This document shows positions 14,276 to 18,428 of a stretch of DNA of 18,428 bases, piece by piece (within the stretch, counting starts at the first letter, position 1; each line of letters begins with the position of its first letter). The notes under the pieces were generated by a model, which ran no database searches, was not told the origin of the DNA, and was given only the letters and a program-made list of their open reading frames with translations. This DNA comes from CAYQAJ01 sp964415245 (GTDB lineage: Bacteria; Planctomycetota; Planctomycetia; Pirellulales; Pirellulaceae): NCBI GenBank assembly GCA_964415245.1, contig CAYQAJ010000083.1, forward strand, positions 1 through 18,428. The letters are read 5' to 3'. Position numbers and translations under genes: made by a program.

Positions 14276-15388
14276 ATGCTGCACGCACTCATCATGGCTG
14301 GTGGAGCCGGCACGAGGTTCTGGCCCGTCAGCCGCGCCGCCCGACCCAAACAGCTTCTTCCGTTGGCCGGCCCGAGGACCATGATTCAGGCCACGGTCGA
14401 TCGGCTGGGCGACCTGGTTCCCCCCGAGCGGACGATGGTGCTCACCAACCAGGCGCTCGTCGACGCGGTTCGCAAGCAGCTTCCGCAGTTGCCGTCGCAG
14501 TCGGTCATCGGCGAGCCGTGCAAGCGCGATACGGCGCCGTGCGTGGGGTTGGCCTCGCTGTTGGCGCAAGCGCGCGACGGCGACGCCACGTTGGTTGTGC
14601 TGCCGGCCGACCATGTGATCGGCGACGAAGCCGCCTTCCGCCGCGGAATCGAACACGCGGCGCGGCTGGTCGAGCAAAGCCCGGGGCGACTCGTCACGTT
14701 CGGCATCGCGCCGACGTACCCGGCGACCACGTTTGGCTACATCGAGCGGGGCGATTCGCTCGGCGGCGACCAGCCGATTCCCACGTTCGTCGTGAGGCAG
14801 TTTCGCGAGAAGCCGCCGCTCGAAGTAGCCAAGGAATACGTCGCGGCAGGCCGATACTACTGGAACGCCGGCATCTTCGTATGGAAGGCGGCCACGATCG
14901 CACGGGCACTTTCCGAGTTCGAGCCCGAGATGTACCGGCATCTGGCGGCGATCGCCGCGAACGCACCGAAACGGGGGGCGTCATCGGCTGCCGCGTCGGG
15001 CGGCAACGCGTTCCAGAAAGCACTCGAGCGTGAATTCGCGGCCATCAAGGGAAAGAGCATCGACTACGCCGTGCTGGAACGCTACCGGGACGTGGCGGTC
15101 GTCGAGGCCCCATTCCCCTGGGACGACGTGGGCAACTGGCGGTCGCTGGCCCGGCTGTGGGGAACCGACGTTGACGGGAATACCATCATCGGCAAGCATC
15201 TAGGCATCGGCACGCGAGGCACGATCGTCAGCGGCGACGACGAGCATCTCATCGTCACGGTGGGCATTGAGGACTGCATCGTCGTACACACGCCCGACGC
15301 CACGCTGGTGGCCAGCAAGCGCGACGAAGAGCAGCTTCGGCAGGTGGTCGACATGATTCGGGAGAAGGGGTGGGAGGAGTATCTTTGA
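14276..15388 (+). CDS. manC: Mannose-1-phosphate guanylyltransferase
   Basis: This 370-residue cytosolic enzyme should make GDP-mannose from mannose 1-phosphate and GTP, the precursor for mannose- and fucose-containing polysaccharides. The N-terminal nucleotide-binding signature is complete: ALIMAGGAGTRFWPVSR followed by PKQLLPL. The later motifs VVLPADHVI, FGYIERG, FREKPPLEVAKEY, YYWNAGIFVWK and PFPWDDVGNW match the family. The length fits the single-domain form without the C-terminal phosphomannose isomerase domain found in the roughly 480-residue bifunctional enzymes. ATG 14276 starts right at the nucleotide-binding strand. An in-frame ATG at 14189 would add 29 residues unlike the family. 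No Shine-Dalgarno sequence is visible. The next gene starts 158 bases later after a heptamer array. Confidence 0.93.
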   Translation: MLHALIMAGGAGTRFWPVSRAARPKQLLPLAGPRTMIQATVDRLGDLVPPERTMVLTNQALVDAVRKQLPQLPSQSVIGEPCKRDTAPCVGLASLLAQARDGDATLVVLPADHVIGDEAAFRRGIEHAARLVEQSPGRLVTFGIAPTYPATTFGYIERGDSLGGDQPIPTFVVRQFREKPPLEVAKEYVAAGRYYWNAGIFVWKAATIARALSEFEPEMYRHLAAIAANAPKRGASSAAASGGNAFQKALEREFAAIKGKSIDYAVLERYRDVAVVEAPFPWDDVGNWRSLARLWGTDVDGNTIIGKHLGIGTRGTIVSGDDEHLIVTVGIEDCIVVHTPDATLVASKRDEEQLRQVVDMIREKGWEEYL

Positions 15389-15393
15389 GGCGA

Positions 15394-15414
15394 AGTCGGA
15401 AATCGGAAGTCGGA
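15394..15414. repeat. Heptamer array after manC
   Basis: Three units with a 7-base period, AGTCGGA, AATCGGA, AGTCGGA, begin 6 bases after the stop codon of the guanylyltransferase gene. The remaining part of the gap to 15546 shows only the AGGAG ribosome binding site of the next gene (15536-15540). Confidence 0.55.
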
Positions 15415-15546
15415 ACGCGCATGTTCGTTTAGCCCGGAGCCAACGGCGACGGCGCTTTGCAAGTCGGCAGGCAGAATGCCAAATGGTCGCCACCATCGTC
15501 CTTCCCGCCAAATTCGGGATTCCATGGCAAGCGGCAGGAGTATGAA

Positions 15547-16593
15547 ATGAACGCGAATCGAAACATCCTACTGCCGAGTGTGCGTACAACCGTGAGCGTC
15601 GTTGCGTTCGTGTTGGGCGTGTTCCTCGCATTCGGCCAGTTCGCCCGGGCCGATCCGCCGCAAGTCGAAGATCAAGAGAAGCCACAAGCCGAGCCACAGG
15701 GCCGAGTCACGCTCGTCCTCCCCACCCTGGGTGGTAAGCAGTTCTGGTCCGACGAGCTGGTGTTTCACCAGTGGCGCATCCAGCGGAACGTCATCACCAA
15801 CCACTATCGGCTGCTCGACGACAAGAACGTTCGCCGCACGTGGGGCACGTTCGACCAGTGCCGCGCCAAGCTCGACGCCCTCAAGCGCGAGCTCGACCTG
15901 CCCCCGATGAAGAAGCAGGTCGTCATCGTGCTGCACGGGCTGGTGCGGTCGCGCACGTCGATGGATAAGCTGGCCGAGTTTCTCAACGACAACAGCGACT
16001 TGGAGGCAGTGAGCGTTTCCTACGCCAGTACGCGGGGCGACGTGGCCGAGCACGCCGCCGCACTGGCTCGCGTCGTCGAAAACCTCGATGGCGTCGAGCG
16101 AATCCACTTCGTGGCACACAGCCTGGGCAACATCGTCATTCGCTATTACCTGGGCGAGCATGCCGGCGACAAGGCGGACAAGCGCATCGGCCGCATCGTG
16201 ATGCTCGCGCCTCCCAATCACGGCGCCCAGCTCGCCGAGCGGTTCGGCGACAACGCGCTGTTCGAGCTGATCTCGGGCTCCAGCGGTAAACAGATCGTCG
16301 ACTGGGACAAACTCGAACCGAAGCTGGCGGTGCCCACGGGCGAGTTCGGCATCATCGCCGGCTCAGCGGTTCCGGACGCGGGGGGCAACCCGCTCATCGA
16401 AGGCGAAGACGACCTGGTGCTGGCGGTCGAGGAAACGAAGCTGGCCGGGGCGAGCGACTTTCGCGTGGCCCAGGTCGAGCACACGTTCATTATGAACAAC
16501 GACGACGTGCGAAAGTGGGTACAGAGCTTTTTGGAGAATGGATATTTCGTTTCGGCGGAAGAACGCCAGCCGATTGAGGCAGCGGCTGAGTAG
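15547..16593 (+). CDS. Secreted lipase-like alpha/beta hydrolase
   Basis: The 348-residue protein has a signal peptide (hydrophobic core about 15-30, cleavage near Ala-Arg-Ala at 33-35) and an alpha/beta hydrolase domain. The oxyanion-hole motif is VIVLHGLVRSRTSMD, the nucleophile Ser192 lies in HFVAHSLGNIVIRYYL, the acid is probably Asp288 or Asp289, and His312 lies in VEHTFIMNN. The order and spacing fit lipase- or PGAP1-like esterases that act on hydrophobic or lipid esters. The natural substrate is unknown. Residues 50-120 form a leader domain with no recognised family. ATG 15547 is firmly supported by AGGAG 6 bases upstream. An upstream in-frame ATG at 15457 would place 30 residues before the signal peptide. 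Confidence 0.9.
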   Translation: MNANRNILLPSVRTTVSVVAFVLGVFLAFGQFARADPPQVEDQEKPQAEPQGRVTLVLPTLGGKQFWSDELVFHQWRIQRNVITNHYRLLDDKNVRRTWGTFDQCRAKLDALKRELDLPPMKKQVVIVLHGLVRSRTSMDKLAEFLNDNSDLEAVSVSYASTRGDVAEHAAALARVVENLDGVERIHFVAHSLGNIVIRYYLGEHAGDKADKRIGRIVMLAPPNHGAQLAERFGDNALFELISGSSGKQIVDWDKLEPKLAVPTGEFGIIAGSAVPDAGGNPLIEGEDDLVLAVEETKLAGASDFRVAQVEHTFIMNNDDVRKWVQSFLENGYFVSAEERQPIEAAAE

Positions 16594-16595
16594 AA

Positions 16596-16651
16596 AACCC
16601 CAAAACCCAAATCACAAATCCCAAACAAATCTCAACTTCCAAATCCCAAAT
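16596..16651. repeat. Eight-unit heptamer array after the lipase gene
   Basis: Eight consecutive 7-base units begin 3 bases after the lipase stop codon: AACCCCA, AAACCCA, AATCACA, AATCCCA, AACAAAT, CTCAACT, TCCAAAT, CCCAAAT. The units are degenerate but the 7-base period is kept throughout. It is the longest array in the window, and its AAATCCC-type unit is the same kind as in the 5061-5173 and 2167-2194 arrays. Confidence 0.62.
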
Positions 16652-16700
16652 CCCGATGAAGGTCGCCGTTTACTCGCATATTGCACTTGGTCTCGCCGCG

Positions 16701-16724
16701 TCTCCGTGTCTCCGTGTCTCCGTG
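16701..16724. repeat. Octamer tandem repeat before ruvX
   Basis: TCTCCGTG is repeated three times without mismatch at 16701-16708, 16709-16716 and 16717-16724, ending 14 bases before the ruvX start codon. It replaces the usual ribosome binding region, and no Shine-Dalgarno sequence is seen there. Confidence 0.7.
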
Positions 16725-16738
16725 TCAGTGCGACTGTA

Positions 16739-17200
16739 ATGGGCACCTTTCCGCCGCATGGCCGCATCGCCGCAGTCGACTTTGGCACCGTGCGCGTCGG
16801 TATCGCGGTGAGCGATCCCGAACGGCGTTTCGCCAGCCCCCTGGCAATTCTGTCGCGGAGTAACTCGCAGTCCGATGCCCGCTGGTTCGCCGACCTGGTT
16901 GCGCGCGAGGGAGTTGTCGGCTTCGTGGTCGGGCTACCGGTCGGATCGCGCGGCGGCGAGACGCAAAAGTCGCGCGAAGCGCGCCAGTTCGGCGAGTGGC
17001 TCGGGCAATCGACTGGACTTCCGGTAACGTACTTCGACGAGCGATACACCACGGTCGAAGCGGATGCGATTCTCTCCGGCGCGGAGCTCACTTCCAAACG
17101 CCGCAAGAAGCGCCGCGACATGCTGGCAGCGCAGATTCTGCTGACGGCATTTCTCGAATCGGCGACACCAGGCGAAGAGCCCGGAGCGCTGGAGGATTGA
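16739..17200 (+). CDS. ruvX: RuvX/YqgF Holliday junction resolvase-like nuclease
   Basis: The 153-residue cytosolic protein is of the RuvX/YqgF family, RNase H-fold nucleases linked to pre-16S rRNA end processing and to Holliday junction resolution. The acidic active-site residues are present: Asp14 in IAAVDFGTVRVGIAVSD, Asp100/Glu101 in VTYFDERYTT, and Asp127 in RRDMLAAQILLTAFLE. GFVVGLPVG is the typical middle motif. Length matches the family (about 140-150). ATG 16739 is chosen because it lies ten codons before the first strand. An in-frame ATG at 16538 would add 67 residues read through the lipase end and the repeats. It is followed after 24 bases by the next gene on the same strand. Confidence 0.93.
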   Translation: MGTFPPHGRIAAVDFGTVRVGIAVSDPERRFASPLAILSRSNSQSDARWFADLVAREGVVGFVVGLPVGSRGGETQKSREARQFGEWLGQSTGLPVTYFDERYTTVEADAILSGAELTSKRRKKRRDMLAAQILLTAFLESATPGEEPGALED

Positions 17201-17224
17201 GCCATTGAGGAGTTCCCAAGAAAG

Positions 17225-17719
17225 ATGAACCAGAAGAATCCGACTACCGCGAACAAAATTCTCATCGCGGCCCTGGTCGCCGCGTTTTTGATGGGGGCTG
17301 TTCTCGTTTCACGCGTCGCCGCCGAAGGAGGTAATGCGCCCATCCCGATTGCAAGTCCGCAGGACTATGAATGGACGATCAGGGATTACGCCCATTACGT
17401 CGGTTGGCGCCTCGGACTCTGCCGGAACCCGCCAAACGTTTACTTTGCCGAAGTGGTCAAAACCATCAAGGTAGTGACCACGCAACTCTTGGACGAAGGC
17501 GAAGGCGGAAGCGACAGGGCTGATGAATTGGAGCGGCCTTCTTGGCTGCGGCCGCGGGCGTTCGACCCGCGATCTTTGTTGACTGCGAGTGGGGTGTTCG
17601 CTAGATTCCGGAAACGACCGGTGATTGGTGAAGGCCGTCGCAAAGTACAAAGGGCCACTGAACCATGCCAGATCCCAATCGACACATTACCACCGACATC
17701 GAGAGCGGCGTGCTGGTAA
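17225..17719 (+). CDS. Small membrane-anchored or secreted protein, unknown
   Basis: The family is not recognised. The 164-residue reading frame starts 24 bases after ruvX with GGAG/AAGAAAG-type purines before ATG 17225. It encodes a hydrophobic signal or anchor (about residues 12-32, ILIAALVAAFLMGAVLV). A conserved-looking region follows (PQDYEWTIRDYAHYVGWRLG, then VVKTIKVVTTQLLDEG), then a basic tail. The last 18 codons overlap the start of the STAS gene in another frame, a 55-base overlap that is long for co-directional genes. The tail also contains a good promoter candidate. The C-terminus may therefore be the result of a frameshift, or the true gene may end differently. The N-terminal half is the better supported part. 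Confidence 0.55.
   Translation: MNQKNPTTANKILIAALVAAFLMGAVLVSRVAAEGGNAPIPIASPQDYEWTIRDYAHYVGWRLGLCRNPPNVYFAEVVKTIKVVTTQLLDEGEGGSDRADELERPSWLRPRAFDPRSLLTASGVFARFRKRPVIGEGRRKVQRATEPCQIPIDTLPPTSRAACW
17579..17607 (+). promoter_or_regulatory. Candidate sigma70 promoter of the STAS gene
   Basis: TTGACT (17579-17584) and TAGATT (17602-17607) are 17 bases apart, with 5 of 6 and 4 of 6 consensus matches. Transcription from about 17614 would give a leader of about 50 bases before ATG 17665. It lies inside the 3' part of the preceding reading frame. Confidence 0.42.
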
Positions 17720-18054
17720 TCGCCGTGCAAGAAACTCAGTTGCGCGACTTCGAGCTGGCGACGAAACTGGAAGCGGAGATGATACGCGCGGTGGAGGAAT
17801 CGCAGGCGCAGAATGTGGTCCTCGACCTCCAAAAGGTAATCATGCTGACCAGCGCCGCTCTGCTTTCGCTCATGGGATTGCGAGCATTCGTATTGGATAA
17901 CTCCGGGCAGTTCGTAATCTGCAACCTATCCGAAGTCGTGGCACAGGCGTTGACGGTGAGTCAATTGATTGTGGAAAAACGAAATGTGGGGGCACATTTC
18001 AAGTTAGCCGGCGACAGAGCTTCAGCCGTCTCGATGCTGCAAGCCGAAGGCTGA
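17665..18054 (+). CDS. STAS-domain protein, anti-sigma factor antagonist-like
   Basis: The 129-residue protein is a single STAS domain, the fold of SpoIIAA/RsbV anti-anti-sigma factors, which bind and release an anti-sigma kinase depending on serine phosphorylation. Pattern: strand GVLVIAVQE, the helix FELATKLEAEMIRAVEE, then NVVLDLQKVIMLTSAALLSL. There Ser63 occupies the place of the phosphorylated serine (DSSGL in classical members). GQFVICNLS and VAQALTVSQL close the fold. The altered loop (LTSAAL) still keeps a Ser. No kinase or sigma gene is within the window, so the partner must be encoded elsewhere. ATG 17665 is supported by the domain start; AGGG lies about 12 bases upstream. Confidence 0.87.
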   Translation: MPDPNRHITTDIESGVLVIAVQETQLRDFELATKLEAEMIRAVEESQAQNVVLDLQKVIMLTSAALLSLMGLRAFVLDNSGQFVICNLSEVVAQALTVSQLIVEKRNVGAHFKLAGDRASAVSMLQAEG

Positions 18055-18194
18055 CGTCCCATCATCCCGGGCGGGCGGGTCGTCGATCTGTTCTTTGTCG
18101 CCGACGCGAGACCGTTCGACGGACGCGTCGACCCGAGGCAGGAAGGCGTCAGGAGCGGCCTTTTTCTTTGCGGGGACGATCGAGGGGGCGCCGC

Positions 18195-18428
18195 TCAGAT
18201 GCCCATCTGCCCCAACGCGTCGACCAGTCGGCGGACGATGCCCGAGAGAGTCGGGTGCGAGGCCGTGAAGTCGTATGTGGCTTCGGTGAGCCGCTCGACT
18301 AGCGCCTCGGGCTGCCATTGGGAGGGGTGCTCTTCTTTGTCGAGCGACTGCTGGATGTCGTCGCGCACGTGCTGCAGGCGGTCGCGGGTGGCGTCGTCGA
18401 GCTCCTCGACGCGCTCCAGCTCGTCTTC
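18195..18428 (-). CDS. DUF4404-like protein, 3' part only
   Basis: Reading the minus strand from the window edge gives an open frame of 77 codons ending in TGA at 18195. The 5' end lies beyond the window. The visible part is acidic and helical (ELERVEELDDATRDRLQHVR, DDIQQSLDKEE). It ends with LTEATYDFTASHPTLSG and VRRLVDALGQMGI. The final 'SHPxLxxxxRRLxDALxxMGI' pattern agrees with my memory of DUF4404, a family of small proteins of unknown function. It converges on the STAS gene. The 140 bases between them show no strong terminator. Confidence 0.72.
   Translation of the reverse strand, partial: EDELERVEELDDATRDRLQHVRDDIQQSLDKEEHPSQWQPEALVERLTEATYDFTASHPTLSGIVRRLVDALGQMGI

Noticed and set aside
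13634..14941. A 435-codon open frame on the minus strand across the hydrolase and manC genes
   Set aside because: It runs antisense through two well-supported genes and their spacer. Its Arg/His/Gln-rich translation is typical of a high-GC shadow frame, with no recognisable domain.
18055..18194. A bidirectional terminator between the STAS and DUF4404-like genes
   Set aside because: Only a loose GACGCG/CGCGTC pair was found, with no continuous stem and T-tract, so nothing is called.
18022..18318. A 98-codon minus-strand frame near the right edge
   Set aside because: It overlaps the DUF4404-like coding end in another frame and the end of the STAS gene antisense. Its composition is unlike a real protein.

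Overview
The window looks like chromosomal DNA of a planctomycete, probably of the Pirellulales type. The grounds are high GC, secreted proteins of unknown function, large TPR-type envelope proteins next to ExbB/ExbD genes, a small Cys-rich secreted peptide, and many intergenic short tandem repeats. This assignment is inference; there is no rRNA or marker gene to confirm it. No tRNA, rRNA, CRISPR array, transposase or phage gene was seen.

Layout. Positions 1-122 hold a palindromic dispersed repeat and the ribosome binding site of a deoxyhypusine-synthase-like gene (123-1091, +). A pair of REP-like hairpins (1151-1199) separates it from a convergent block of seven genes on the minus strand (11127 down to 1212). 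In order of transcription these encode: a 374-aa exported protein of unknown family, an ExbB/TolQ/MotA-type proton channel subunit, two different ExbD/TolR-type subunits, an exported TPR-like protein of about 880 aa, a 938-aa single-pass membrane protein with a cytosolic helical domain and a very large periplasmic part, and a 317-aa exported protein of unknown family. A plausible sigma70-type promoter (11337-11365) precedes the block. A good intrinsic terminator (11434-11460) insulates it from the small Cys-rich secreted protein gene upstream (11493-11795, -). I read the block as a proton-motive-force-powered envelope machine in which ExbB plus two ExbD proteins drive large periplasmic partners. 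Its task is unknown.

From 12086 the genes run on the plus strand: a tandem alpha/beta hydrolase resembling acetyl xylan esterases, whose second domain has lost its nucleophile; a mannose-1-phosphate guanylyltransferase; a secreted lipase-like alpha/beta hydrolase; RuvX/YqgF; a small membrane-anchored or secreted protein of unknown function; and a STAS-domain protein overlapping its end. The right edge holds the 3' part of a minus-strand DUF4404-like gene.

A feature that cuts across the window is that seven gene junctions carry tandem repeats with a 7-bp period, each built from a different unit, and one carries an 8-bp repeat. Two of the heptamer arrays are arranged as inverted repeats. They recall the heptameric STRR sequences known from cyanobacteria.
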